A DNA stretch of 64,000 nt from Epiperipatus broadwayi (Eukaryota > Onychophora > Udeonychophora > Euonychophora > Peripatidae). The notes beneath the pieces are model-generated. The model was given only the letters and a program-made list of their open reading frames with translations. It did no database searches and was not told the DNA's origin. Shown in pieces: positions 1 through 11,238 of the stretch (its first letter is position 1; each line of letters opens with the position of its first letter). The stretch covers positions 2,051,909 through 2,115,908 of the forward strand of contig JAQFVV010000111.1 in assembly GCA_028023455.1 (NCBI GenBank), read 5' to 3'. The position numbers and the translations under genes are program-made.

Positions 1-739
1 TATATATTCATTTTAAAAATGAAATTTAAATTAAGTTTATTTTTATAATATAGAGAAAAAGTATAACTTTATTTAGAAAAATAAAAGACAAATTACATTG
101 TTTCCAGTTTAGTATAGCCAATAATAATAACCAAAGAAACGATAACAATATATGGCATTTCAGTATTGATTAATACAAGGCATCTCACAAACCAACATCT
201 ACTTTGCAAAATAGGATGAACAAAGACACTGTGCTAGTAATATTCATTGATCCTTAAATATCCATTTAAATAAAATCTAAACAATTTTAAAAAAAAAATT
301 TGAATGACAGAGAAAAGCTTTAATTTCTATACATGCATCATTAGAACTTCTACAAATAAACTCATCAGGCAAAAAATAAATAAATAAATAAAAACCGTGA
401 CTTCTATGGTTTAGAATTTTCATGACAAACTTATGATTGGGAGAAGAAATGTTAATCTTTTAATAATTCTAGCATAAAGGCATAGCACTCCATCCTGCTT
501 AAAGACTATATGCCAAAAATATATCCTAGAATATAAGAAATTACTGAACTTATTAACAAGATAAATAGACAAATTAATGTAAATTATGATATACAATCTC
601 CACTAAATTTCTCTCCAGTTCATTTTTTATATAATTCTTCTTTAGAAGCTTCTTTTTTTTTTTTTGCATGCAATTGCTGTTGCATGTTTATTTAGTATTA
701 TATATATATTTAAAAACATGAAATTTTTATTATTATTTA
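1..739. other. AT-rich, no gene seen
   Basis: Presumed intron 3' of the exon at 2422. Holds an (AAAT)n microsatellite at about 375-395 and a T-run at 651-664. Confidence 0.6.
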
Positions 740-1150
740 GTATTAAAGAGTTTTTCTAATTCATGCAATCTTCTTTCATTTGAAAGTGACCTGTTGGTTG
801 CAAGTATCTAATAAAAGATTGACATCAAATGGCAGCCCAAGTCTGCAATCTGGGTTTTTTTAGCACCCTCTCTTTTCAGCCAACAATTGCAATCTTGATG
901 CTAACTTTAAGCCTCTTGAGAATAAAAGAAACAATTAAATTTTATTTATCATGATTTTAAATATCTAAGAAGAAAAGACTATCCATATGCACAATCATTT
1001 TATTTTTAAAAAAAACTCAAGTGACAGTTTAGTAAAGAACTACCAAGCAATAATATTTCTTAGTCTTAAATTACGAGATAAATGCGTTGGTGAGCAGCCC
1101 ATCCATATTTATTTACCATATAAACACATAGCAAATAAACCTTTCTGTGT
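740..1150 (-). mobile_element. Old fragment of RTE-type LINE (5' UTR plus start of endonuclease)
   Basis: Diverged copy of the 5' end of the RTE family seen at 5204-8479. Between 746 and 950 it parallels the region around the endonuclease start: the LQELEEEL stretch, then the 'caaatggcagcc' and 'tagcaccctc' blocks. About 1078-1150 parallels the 5' UTR ('gttggtgagcagcccatccat'). It lacks everything downstream of the endonuclease N-terminus, so it is not a simple 5'-truncated LINE insertion and was probably cut by later rearrangement. No open frame of note. Confidence 0.72.
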
Positions 1151-2421
1151 CATTTTTGTAATATATATTAAAAAATACAGTGCTAATATGATGCATTCCA
1201 AATATTTTATCCGACACTTGTATTGAATCATATATTAAATATGTTTATCTATATATCCATCATTTACTTTATCTGTAGACCCATCTATCCATTTTACTTA
1301 ATCTCCTAAGTATAATTCTGTCATCTATCTACCTATAACTCTATAAATCTATCTACATGAACATTAATTTATTCACTTACCATCTATCTTCTATGTGTAT
1401 ATATAAATAAAAGGAGCAACCACTTTAGATACTGCAGGGCAAAAAATAAACTCTCCAGATTCCTTCCATGGAGAAATTATAAATAAAAAATAATAGAAGT
1501 TTTTATTTTACTTTATTACCAATTGATAAATATAACTTTGGTTATAGCTTACTACCCTAGAGAAAAAGCTAAGCTTAGAGTTTATCCAATAATGAATAGA
1601 TGGAGACTGGTTTCTATTAGCTTTTAACATCTTATGGAGGGATGTAATCATAAACACATGACCAAAGACATGTGAAACAGATCTATGATTCCCAAGAGAG
1701 TTGCATAGTGAAAATTAACACTACAGAAATATTATTCGTTATTGGATAATCTCTAGTCTAATGAATGACTAACAAAAATTATTAACAAGCTAAGCTCGTT
1801 TGAAAATACTAAAATAAAAAAAATTTCAACTGAGTTGGAGTGATTTGAAATTATAAGCTTGGACTAGGTGATGTATTCATCGTTTTATGTTATTATACAT
1901 AGTGGGCAAATGATTAAATGTTTATTTTACATCTTTAAAAAAAGAGATATACGAAAATAAGAAATAACGAGTCTGTGGAATTTACATAAAAGCAAATGAA
2001 TAATGATATTTTTTTTATATATATTATGTGCGTGAATATTGTAAACAATTAGATATATACATACTGTGTATATATATAGAAAAAAAAGGTTGAAAAATTC
2101 TATGTAGCTTTTAAATGATGCCTGTCAAATGGCTTAGTTTGCAAACAATTAATTAATTAGTTAGAAAATTTGTAAATGAATTAACTAATTAATTACTTCC
2201 TTGATAAGCTTAATACGGCAATATAAACACATAAAACAATTACTTTGCAATATTAGATGAGATATTTAAGTTATTGAAATGATAGTTAACTTTGAAAGAC
2301 TAATGTAATTTAAATCATAAAGTAATTAAGAAATGATGTTAAAAAAAACCCTGCTTTCATTGGATATATCTATGCTAATAAATGACACATATACATGTAA
2401 GAGAAAATAATAAAAACTTAC
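1151..2421. other. AT-rich presumed intron, no gene seen
   Basis: ATCTATC-rich stretch at 1230-1400 and the palindrome at 2137-2194. I searched the minus strand for the next epoxide hydrolase exon and did not recognise one. Confidence 0.55.
2137..2194. other. AT-rich palindrome
   Basis: AATTAATTAGTTA and TAACTAATTAATT are separated by about 20 nt near the epoxide hydrolase exon. Simple-sequence origin is likely. Confidence 0.5.
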
Positions 2422-2590
2422 CAAGACTTTTTAAGCTGAGATAAACTAGTGGCCAAACGTTCTCTAAATGCTTTAAAATGAGGACAATTCATTACAATGT
2501 AACGTTCGACCAATTCTGGATGTTTATCAGCAAGACGCCAACCAATACCACCACCCCAATCATGCGCCACTAAAGTACACGATTTATAGC
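2422..2590 (-). CDS. EPHX3/4-like: Epoxide hydrolase internal exon carrying the nucleophile (HDWGG)
   Basis: Next exon of the same gene, 169 bp: two bases completing the glycine codon, 55 codons, then two bases of a tryptophan codon. It starts YKSCTLVAHDWGGGIGW. The H-D-W-G-G nucleophile elbow holds the Asp that attacks the epoxide in this family. It is followed by LADKHPELVERYIVMNCPH, typical of EPHX proteins (N-x-P-H). The exon ends QLKKSW, where family members continue into the cap domain. The acceptor is ATTAAG immediately above 2590 and the donor is a perfect GTAAGT starting at 2421. Splice phases agree at the upstream junction, so both exons belong to one transcript. No stop or frameshift is present, so the gene looks functional. 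Downstream exons with the cap domain, catalytic acid and histidine are not recognisable between 1 and 2421 and probably lie outside the window. Confidence 0.94.
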
Positions 2591-2596
2591 CTTAAT

Positions 2597-4140
2597 AAAA
2601 AATACATAAAAATGAGCATTCGTAATTCTTTTTTATAATTATATGAAATATTTTAGAAACATAATCTTTTTGTGAAGTCGATAATATATTAAATTTTAGA
2701 TAAACATCTCATTATCCATCTGAAAAGCAATTTAATTAAATTTAATAGAAAGTTCATTGCCTTCTAAAATATTGCATATGCCATTTAATTCCAATATTAG
2801 ATTTATAATAATAACTTATTAGCCAGATTTGGCTCAAGATATTTTACTTCCATCATTGTTTTTAAAAACCTGTAATTTTTATTTGATTATATATACTCTA
2901 ATCACATAAATAAAGACATGTAAAAAAAGTAAATGATCTTCAAAATGCATAGGCATATTGAACCAAGATGTCTTTACTATCCTTGCTCAATATTCATCGA
3001 TATCAAACTATTATAATTTATACTGAAGCTATCAAAATTACTGCACACATAATTATCAAATCATAATTAAATGTGCATAACAATTGACATTTTTACAATA
3101 AATTGTAAACATTTGTTTTTAAAAATGACTCAGATTTATAATGTTCTCTATATTCACAATTTATATATCCAAGGTTTCAGTTACTGTGATTGAAATACAA
3201 ATTATGCAATAAATTGAAAAAATTAGAAATAAAAAAAAATTATCCCCTATTTTAAATTTTATTTTGTAATGAATATACATACATGCAGTGTGTTTAGTTA
3301 TTGACGTGGACTGATGTGTACACTCACATACATGAAGCATGTGTTAAAAATATGAATTTTGGTATCAGTCATGTGGCTCATAAATGCATACTGTGGATAT
3401 GAAGGGAATATTGTATATACTTTAATTATTTAAATTATTAAAAAAAAAATGATTAAGAAAATATTAAAATTTCAAGATCATAATTATTTTGTTTTCTTTG
3501 TAGTGACTTCAACTATTCTAAGCATTATTTCTATGATAATGTTAATAAAAATCTTTGGTCCATAGTAGTCATTTTATTTCAATACTTCTTCACATTGTTA
3601 ATAAATTACAACATTTTTGCTATTTTTCTTATCAATCTTGAAAGTTGTTCTATTTCTTTTTTTAAAAAATAAGTTGTTCTATTTCTTTCTACCAACTAAG
3701 AACATTCACACTATTATTTTATAAAAAATCTTTATTTTTCTACAATTTTTATTAATATTGTTTTTTTTTTTTTTTAAATAAAAATAATATATATATATAA
3801 AATTGTAAAAAAAAAAAAAATTCAAACATTGCTTGAGAAACTAATAATATAAATGATAAAGATTTAAAAAATCATTTTAATATTAGTGATAGTATTCTTC
3901 CAGCAAATAAGTTTAATGCCATATTCTTAGAAAGAAACAATAATCTAAAAAAAAAAGAAAGTAAATTCTAATAGGCAATCTTATTCAATTTTTGTACCAC
4001 ATTTAAATGAAGAATTATAAGAACTAATAAAGAATGTAGAATAAATACAAGAATAGAAATAGATAAATTCAAATAATAATAAATAAAATAATAATACTGA
4101 CAAAGGTAAATTTTCTAAATTATTAAAGACATTATCTATA
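2597..4140. other. Intron, AT-rich, no feature beyond A/T runs
   Basis: Long A and T runs, notably 3761-3822. A small open frame on the minus strand at 3981-4178 overlaps the SINE-like tail and is not credible as a gene. Confidence 0.6.
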
Positions 4141-4227
4141 TAGGGTATATGAGCACAGACTTTCACACAACCCACCACTCTATCTCATATCACTGATACA
4201 CTTGAACACATATATGCCGAAAGGATA

Positions 4228-4288
4228 AATAATCACCAATATGAGTATTTCATGCTAAAACAGCAATCATCAGTTGGTCCAGATTATC
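4228..4288 (-). ncRNA. Hammerhead ribozyme (type I), copy 1
   Basis: Minus strand 5' to 3': outer helix I GATAAT, internal loop CTGGA, inner helix I CCAA, box CTGATGA, helix II (TGCT with AGCA), box GAA, helix III ATACTCAT, then A17 and TTGG. The strand closes with loop TG and ATTATT. CCAA pairs with TTGG, and GATAAT pairs with ATTATT, the last pair being a G-T wobble. The predicted cleavage is between 4240 and 4239 (triplet ATA, an NUH site). The 10.1-11.1 pair is T-T instead of G-C, so activity may be weak. It lies in sense with the host intron. Confidence 0.8.
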
Positions 4289-4703
4289 ATCTCCACACAT
4301 ATATGCAATAAGTGCTCAGATATATATTAAGATAGACAATCTTCATACTTTAATGGACAGGCTTCAATCCACTCCACACCCCAACTCTTCAACCGTCCAT
4401 CCAATTGAAAATCTGATGATGGAATGCTCAAAGGCTATCCAGAGGCCGAGATTCTTGTCACACCCATGTTGACATAAAGTCAATCTGACCCCTAAGATAC
4501 AGGACAGAATCCATTTAGGTAAACATGGATGTGACAAGAATCTCAGCCTCAGGATGGCCTTTGAACATTTCATCATCAGATTTTCAATTGGATGGATGGT
4601 TGGAGAGTTGGAGTGTGAAATGGATTAAAGCCTGTCCATTAAAGTATGAAGATTGGCTATCTTAATATATATCTGAACACTTATTGCATATATGTGTGGA
4701 GAT

Positions 4704-4765
4704 GATAATCTGGACCAACTGATGATTGCTGGGTTTAGCATGAAGTATGTATATTGATGATTATT
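4704..4765 (+). ncRNA. Hammerhead ribozyme (type I), copy 2
   Basis: Plus strand: GATAAT, loop CTGGA, CCAA, CTGATGA, helix II (TGCT with AGCA), GAA, GTATGTAT, A17, TTGA, TG, ATTATT. Architecture is the same as in the inverted partner, but the inner helix has a C-A mismatch (TTGA) and position 15.1 is G, so this copy is probably degraded. Predicted cleavage after 4753. It is antisense to the host gene. Confidence 0.7.
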
Positions 4766-5192
4766 TATCTTTTCGTCATATATTGAAATGGAAACCTCCC
4801 AATCTCTTTCCATTTCACCATCAACCTAATGACCTACTCATCTGAACTAGTTTCGAATCTATTTTAAATGTAAAAATGTTATATATAAGTCGAGCGAGAA
4901 AACTTTGCTATAATGGCCGCTTGAATGGCATCATCCATATACATACGAAAATACGCTATAATTAAACAGGTTTGATAAAATTATAGCGTAGAAATGCTCA
5001 TAAATTATTATAAAATGTTTTATTAATTTTCAGTCAATTCTTAATTATATTTGCTATTATTTTCGTATGTGGATGGATAATTTAAACCTTGGAATAATGG
5101 CAAAATGAATCGTATATATATTTAAGTTTAAATAAAAAAAGAAATAATGTAAAACATTTTCTTTAAAATATATTTAACGATTTTCTGATTTA

Positions 5193-5203
5193 ATGTTTTA
5201 TAT
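5193..5203. repeat. Target-site duplication of RTE copy 1 (low-coordinate side)
   Basis: ATGTTTTATAT, identical to 8480-8490. The two copies exactly bracket the element. Confidence 0.9.
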
Positions 5204-8200
5204 CATCATCATCATCAACCATTATCAATCCACTGCAGGATGAAGGTCTCTCCAAGTTTAATCCATCTTCTCCGATCTTTAGCTTCTCTTCTCCACAACA
5301 CCCCTGCACATTTTCTTATTTCATCCATCCATCTCACATGTGGTCTCTTTCTGGGTCTTTTACAATCTCTTGGAATCCAGTTTAAAATTTCAATTGTCCA
5401 TCTATTATCATCTCTTCTAGCAATATGTCCAGCCCAACTCCATTTCAGTTCTTTAATTTTTTCAGTGAGGTCAGTAACACCTGTTTGTTGTCTTACCCAT
5501 ACATTGCGTTTTCGATCTCTTCTTGTTACTCCCAACATACATCTCTCCATACTCCTTTGAGTGGTCTGAAGTCTCTGTATTGCTCTTCTATTAAGCGTCC
5601 AAGTCTCAGATCCATAAGTAAGAACTGGTAAAACACATTTGTTAAAAACTATCCTTTTCAAACACATAGGCATATTTCCTTTTAGTATCAAGTTATTTCT
5701 ACCAAAAGCACTCCAACCAAGTTTAATTGTATGATTAATTTCCTCCATTATGTTTCCATCTGTATTAATAATCTGACCAAGGTATTTGTAACTGTTAACT
5801 TCTTCTAATTCTTCATAGTCAATCTTTATTTTCATATTTTGAGCAAATCAATTAAACATTACTTTAGTCTTTTTAGCATTTATCTTTAGTCCTACTTTTC
5901 TACTTTCATCTGCTAACTCCTGCAACATTTCCTGCAGCTCTGAAGCATTATTTGCAAAAACAACTACATCATCTGCGAAATCTAAATGACTTAAATACTC
6001 TCCATTTACTTTCACTCCTTTAGTTTCCCATTTTAATCCACAAAATACTTCTTGCAGTACTGCTGTAAAGAGTTTTGGAGATATGGAGTCACCTTGTCTT
6101 ACACCTTTCTCAATGTTGATTTTTCCAGTATCATTATGTAATCTAATTGTTGCTGTTGCATTTTTATAAATATTCTTTAAAATATGACAATATCCTGGAT
6201 CTATACCTTGATGATCCAATGCTTTAATCACTGAAGAAATGTTTATAGAATCGAATGCCTTTTCATAATCTACAAATCCAAAACATAATGACAACTCATA
6301 TTCGTTTGTCCTTTCTATGACTTCTCTCAATACCTGGATATGATCTATTGTACTAAAACCACTTTTAAATCCAGCTTGTTCTCATGGTTGGTGGAAATCC
6401 AAAGTTCTCTGTAGACGAGTTGTAATTATCTTGGTAAAAATTTTATATAAAACTGATAAAAGGCTGATAGGTCTGTAATTTTTAATATCTTCTTTATCAC
6501 CTTTTTTAAATATTAATATTATTACGGCATTCTTCCAATCTTCCGGTACATCTTTATCATTTAGACATTTGGTATATAACTTTGCTAAAATTGTTTCTAT
6601 TTCTTCACCTGCTTCTTTTAATATATCAATTATAATTCCATCATTTCCTGGAGCCTTTCCTTTCTTCATACACTTAATTGCATGTCTCACTTCTTCATTT
6701 AAAATTCTGGGCAATTCAGAAGATGTAATAGATATAGGAGGTACTTGTTCTTTATTACTATATAATTCTTGATAAAAATCTTCTACCAATTTTAATAATA
6801 ATTCCATCTTTTTTTCTTATTGCAGATATAAATTTCCTACCAATACCAAAATGTTGTTTAACATTTTTGAGACTTTTATTTTCTTCTACAGCTTTCCTTG
6901 CTATTTCACAATTATACTTTCTTATATCATTTTCAACTCTTTTCTGTACCATTTTACAAAATTCGAGATATTCAATTCTTTTTAATACATCATTTTTGTA
7001 TATCTTCATATTCCTTCTTTTCTTCATAAATTCTCTAGTCTCAGTAGAAATTTTATTAGTCAATTGCTGCTTTTTTTCTACCAGCTATGTTTGTTGCAGT
7101 TTTTAAAAGTGTATCAGTTATTTTCATATTAATTTCATTCAAATCTGAATCATGTTCAAAATCTCCTAACACTTGAAACCTATTTGTAAGTTCTAATTTA
7201 AATTCATTAGAATGTTTCTGAAGATTAGGAATATCAACTGTAAATATTGTTTTTCTTAATAATTTTTGTCTCTCTAGTTTTACATTAACACGTAACTTAC
7301 ACCTTACTAATCGATGATCACTTCCTGTGTTAAATTTATTAAGAACTTTACAATCTTGAAATATGTATTTCCTGTTAGTCAAAATATAATCCAATTCTGC
7401 TGTACCTTCATTTGGATGCTTCCATGTCCATTTCCTTTTAACATTTTTCTCAAAAAATGAATTCATAATATAAAGTTTTTCTTTTTCTGCAAACTCCACA
7501 AGTCTATGTCCTCTCTCATTTCTATTACCATAACCAAAATTACCTACAGCAATTTCATCTTTCATTTGTCTACCAATTCTAGCATTAAAGTCTCCCATAA
7601 CAATTTTAAAATGTTGTTTACTCTGATCAAAAGCCTTTTGTACATCCATATAAAAATCTTCTACTAATTCATCACTATGAGAACTTGTTGGGACATAAAC
7701 CTGAATTATCTGCATTTGGTATCTGCTATTAAGTTGTATAACTAATCTTGCTACTCTGTCGGGTACACCATCAATCTCCACAATATTGTTCTTCCACTTT
7801 TTATTTATAATGAATCCTACTCCACTTGTATTTCCAATATGTGTGCCTTTATAATAGAGTATATGTCCACTTTTTAAATCAATTGTTTCTTCTCCGTTTC
7901 TTCTAACTTCACAAAGTCCAATAATGTCCCATTTAATATAAGACAGTTCTTCTTCTAATTCTTGCAATCTTCCTTCACTTGAAAGTGATCTGCAGTTGTA
8001 AGTACCTAAATAAAAAGTCGTCATCAAATGGCAGCCTGGGTCCACAATCAGGGGATTCTTAGCACCCTCCGCCTTCGGCCACCAACCGCTGCCTTGGTTG
8101 GTGACTTTACAGCCTCCTGGGAATAAGGGCCATGCTTTATTTTTGTCTGTCATAATTGTATATATGTATTGGAAAAATACTTATCATTTACACAAACATT

Positions 8201-8479
8201 CATTCTGCCTTATCAGGCACTGAGAAGAAAGACCATGGTGTTTCTTGATCTTAAACTCAGAGGTAAAAAGCCAATAAACTCACCACGCTGGCTAATGCGT
8301 GTTGGTGAGCAACCCATCCATGTTCGTATACTATATGAATAATCACAGAGTAATAACAGCTGCAATGACAAGAACGTATGGAGTGGACATTAGGAATTGG
8401 CCCTGCTCGGTTCCTTTAAGGCCTCCAAGAGGAATCAAAGGGTCTCCTTTCAGTTAATAGCAAACTCCTTTCTGCAGCC
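5204..8479 (-). mobile_element. RTE-clade non-LTR retrotransposon, near full length (copy 1)
   Basis: Complete 3276-bp element on the minus strand, flanked by a perfect 11-bp target-site duplication ATGTTTTATAT (5193-5203 and 8480-8490). The 5' UTR is about 326 nt. One long reading frame encodes an apurinic-type endonuclease, then reverse transcriptase. The stop codon TGA runs straight into a terminal (TGA)n microsatellite, seen on the plus strand as CATCATCATCAT, so there is essentially no 3' UTR, as in the RTE clade. The same family occurs at 16030-19200 with its own TSD, which fixes both ends. It lies in sense with the host intron. It is inactive as read, with two frameshifts and two stops (see the coding entry). 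Confidence 0.93.
5215..8153 (-). pseudogene. RTE endonuclease-reverse transcriptase ORF, disrupted (copy 1)
   Basis: Starts at 8153 (MTDKNKAW). Endonuclease, residues about 45-300: catalytic Glu in GLCEVRR, GVGFIINKKW, VMGDFNARIG, and SDHRLV near the end. After a linker follows reverse transcriptase: [48 protein letters not shown], the catalytic HLDFADDVVVFANN, then GLKINAKKTKVMF. The C-terminal part has YLGQIIN and LTYGSETWTL and ends LQWIDNG at 5215. Four lesions are visible. One is an extra base in a homopolymer at 7071-7077, relative to copy 2. Another is a frame shift near 6800. The other two are in-frame TGA stops at 6382 and near 5848 where copy 2 reads AGA, which could reflect CGA-to-TGA decay. 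Motif order and catalytic residues are otherwise intact, so this is a young dead copy. Confidence 0.92.
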
Positions 8480-8490
8480 ATGTTTTATAT
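8480..8490. repeat. Target-site duplication of RTE copy 1 (high-coordinate side)
   Basis: ATGTTTTATAT, identical to 5193-5203, immediately beyond the 5' end of the element. Confidence 0.9.
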
Positions 8491-8639
8491 ATATAACTGA
8501 AACTAAAGTATTTGTTTAAATCTGTCCAATTTGTTATTTTGTAAAAACAAATGTGTTAAAAGTTATTTCAGTAAAATAAAAATCATCTGTTTGTAATTAA
8601 AAATGAGAATTTTGTGTAAACAAGAAATCAATTAGTGAC

Positions 8640-10480
8640 CGCACCCCGGGTAAATGTAAAATCTGTTTACTGATTGATTTTGGTTTCAACAAAAGACTTT
8701 ATCATTAAATCAGAATACCGTTCCTTCTGCTAAGCTTTAACATTTTATAACACCTAAAAGGGAATTTAATTAATGAAACTGAATCAAATTATATAAGTTA
8801 TATATTTTAATAAATTTTTAAGTAAATTAAATATAACACCTCGGAGACTTTATCAGTAGTAAAAATTATATTATATTATTTTGTTTTAATTAAAAGTCAA
8901 TTGGTCCCGAGGAAAACGAAATTCCAAAAAGGTGTTAAGGTTTAGTGGAAATGTATAAATAGGCTTTATTTTAAGCGGGAAGGAATACTCCATCTTGCTT
9001 TTGAAGAGCTGTTAATATCAGAAGTTATAAATTGTTTAATTTTACCATGTCTGGCTAAAGTCAGGCAAAATTTTGCTGCCGTTCCTGCGATGGCACGCCG
9101 AAATTCAATCCATCCAATGCCGAAGCAACAACCAACAAGCTTATACCAAATAAAAGATGCCATAAGCCACTAAAAGGGACTTGCCTTCATACCAACACCA
9201 TTTTAGAATCGTCTCCCAACTAAACAGAACATGCCATAAGCCGCCAAAGAAGTCACCCTCGTTCCAGCTCGAATATCTCCAGTTCAGCTATAGGAGACTG
9301 TCTTAATATTACTAAAATAGCAGAGCTCTGTGTAAATTTCAAAACAATCATTATTTCTTCAAAATCAGGTTAGCTAACCATATTATTGTAATTTCTTTCT
9401 AAAATTGTTTTCTAAATAATATTTTAATTCTATAAAATGTAATAATTTTGTTCGTTTTTCTTTATTAATTCAATATTTTGCTATATAACTTAATCACTGC
9501 AGTATATTTGCTTTCCTTTTGATTATTTTAATAATTATTAGTTATACCTACATTTCAAAACGGCGTGCATTTAATTACCAAATATGTTTTTTTAAAAGAT
9601 ATAATTTAAAATCTTTGAATTATTAGTTATTATAGTGTCATTTCGTGACCTGTTTCGAAAACCTAATTTCTAAATAGCGGCGATCCGTTTGTGCTCATTG
9701 TTATTTAGTCATTTATTAATTAATTAATATAAATATAAAATGTGGCTTTTCAACCTTTAATTATTATGTTACTAAAGATTAAACTAGCCTGGAGTGTAAT
9801 CATAAGTATATTTTTTTAGTAAAGTATTCTTAAGTCCCTTATTAAATATACTTTTCCCCTTTTTAAAAGTTTAGTAGTTATAGATAACTAAAGAGATTGA
9901 ATGGGATAAAGTAAAGTTTGTATATATATATTCCCGTCAGTAGCATATCGTATTTCTCATGCTACAGAAGAATTGGCTCTTTTGATCAAGCTGATGATCT
10001 AGTATTCATTTGATGTATGGTATTTAAGTTATAATATACCTCGGCTTGGCGGATGTGGGATTTATTAATATTATTCGTTATGCTGTTTTTTTATATATAT
10101 ATGAGATGGAGCCATGGTAAGTCCAGCCCATCTTCCTCTTTTATGGGTAGTGCAGTAGTGAAGTCTGAGCTACGGGCCAGATTAGGACGTAAGTCCCCTG
10201 CCTCTTATAAACCAAATAAAGGTTCTCTTTTAGCAGCATGACTACCGGTTATTGGGTAAACCAGTGTTTGTCACGAAAACCCTAAAACTATTCTTCCATC
10301 CGCAGAGCAACTTTATTATTATATTTTACTTGTGCCTAGTGTATTAGTAAAATCTCTACAGCCAACTCCACCTCCCTAATATGCAATCTTCGGCATTGAA
10401 CTGAAGCATTCTTGAAAACCCATTCGATCTAAAGCTATCTGGGATGCTTTACAAGCCCATATAAAATATATAAATTTATT
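8640..10480. other. GC-richer unclassified segment next to RTE copy 1
   Basis: Contains blocks unlike the AT-rich background: 8638-8660, 8900-9300 and 10030-10460. Around 9157-9300 'gccataagccactaaaaggg' and 'gccataagccgccaaagaag' suggest two diverged tandem units of about 70 bp. At 10147-10197 TAGTGCAGTAGTGAAG and GGACGTAAGTCCC faintly resemble tRNA boxes. No protein family recognised in the small frames (8966-9163 minus, 10053-10241 plus). Probably one or more unknown old transposable elements. Confidence 0.35.
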
Positions 10481-10993
10481 ATAATTCGACGTATTATTAA
10501 GCTTCACTCCATACTTAGTTTGATTTCATGTAAAATTGCCACTCGAACTGATTATAAAAAGGGCATAACTAATAAGTGAATGTAGTGATTAGTTGTATAG
10601 CATGATATTTATTTCCATTAAATAATATCAACAAACCTATTTGCCAACACATCAATTATTGTTCAAATGGCCTAGAGAAATGTTATTTTATAAATAAAAT
10701 GCCTGCGTGCATTTGCCAACAATAAGGTTATGTCGAAATACATCTCAAATTGTCAATAAACATATTTTTAATTCATCATAGATCAGTTTCTGTCTCATTA
10801 TTAGATCAATCCAATTCACTAATTGCCCATAGCTATTCATTAGTAAAACCCCTATTAAATTAATATATTAGATTTTATCTTTGGAATGTCTCTAGTATTT
10901 AAGTTGTTTATATATATATGTTTAAGTCCATGAGTCTTATTGCTTTCTCCGATTTGCTAGTGGGCCGGATTAAGAATTAATTCTCATGGGCCA

Positions 10994-11235
10994 TCATTGT
11001 TATGTTGTCCATTGGGTGTTTGACCTGGGGGCTTGGAGAGTGGGTTCGAATCCAGGCTGGTCCCTGATCAAAATCTCGGGCTCGACTGGGTTTGAAGTAC
11101 ATTTTGCGAGTTCCAGCTCGTGTTAGATGGATAAGCATATTTTGACTGGCACAATATGTGTTTAAGTGTAAAAGTGATATAAGATAGAGTGGTGAGTGGC
11201 GTGAAAGTCTGTGCTCATATACCTTTATATTACAT
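10994..11235 (+). mobile_element. tRNA-derived SINE sharing its tail with the hammerhead repeats
   Basis: Internal RNA polymerase III promoter: box A TTGTCCATTGGG at 11005-11016 and box B GGGTTCGAATCC at 11042-11053, 26 nt apart, as in a tRNA. The body (11054-11140) contains GCTGG...CCAGC pairing around CTGATCA and GAA, possibly a ruined hammerhead. The tail (about 11140-11225) matches the minus-strand tail of the hammerhead repeat at 4141-4205: 'aagtgta', 'gatagagtggtgag', 'gtgaaagtctgtgctcatatacc'. That tail itself looks tRNA-like (box-A-like TAGAGTGGTGAG at 11185-11196). No clear target-site duplication seen. Confidence 0.7.
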
Positions 11236-11238
11236 ACA

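Larger units (their letters stand above)
4141..4784. repeat. Head-to-head inverted pair of hammerhead-bearing repeats
   Basis: Two copies of one short repeat in divergent orientation: a minus-strand copy at 4141-4476 and a plus-strand copy at about 4510-4784, with a spacer of about 35 bp. The arms (4205-4476 against 4510-4782) are about 90% complementary by eye, so the transcribed region would form a hairpin of about 270 bp. Each arm contains a hammerhead (4228-4288 and 4704-4765). The minus copy extends into a tail at 4141-4205 shared with the SINE at 10994. The plus copy ends instead in a small perfect hairpin (GAAATGGAAA at 4785 with its complement at 4806). No target-site duplication recognised. 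Confidence 0.8.

Noticed and set aside
4364-4813. Small minus-strand frames at 4364-4576 and 4625-4813 as genes
   Set aside because: They lie within the inverted hammerhead repeats and have no protein similarity.
5240-5631. Plus-strand open frames at 5240-5560 and 5425-5631
   Set aside because: They are the antisense of the RTE C-terminal coding region.
9977-10020. CTGATGA at about 9983 as another hammerhead
   Set aside because: No helix II followed by a GAA box and no helix I pairing.
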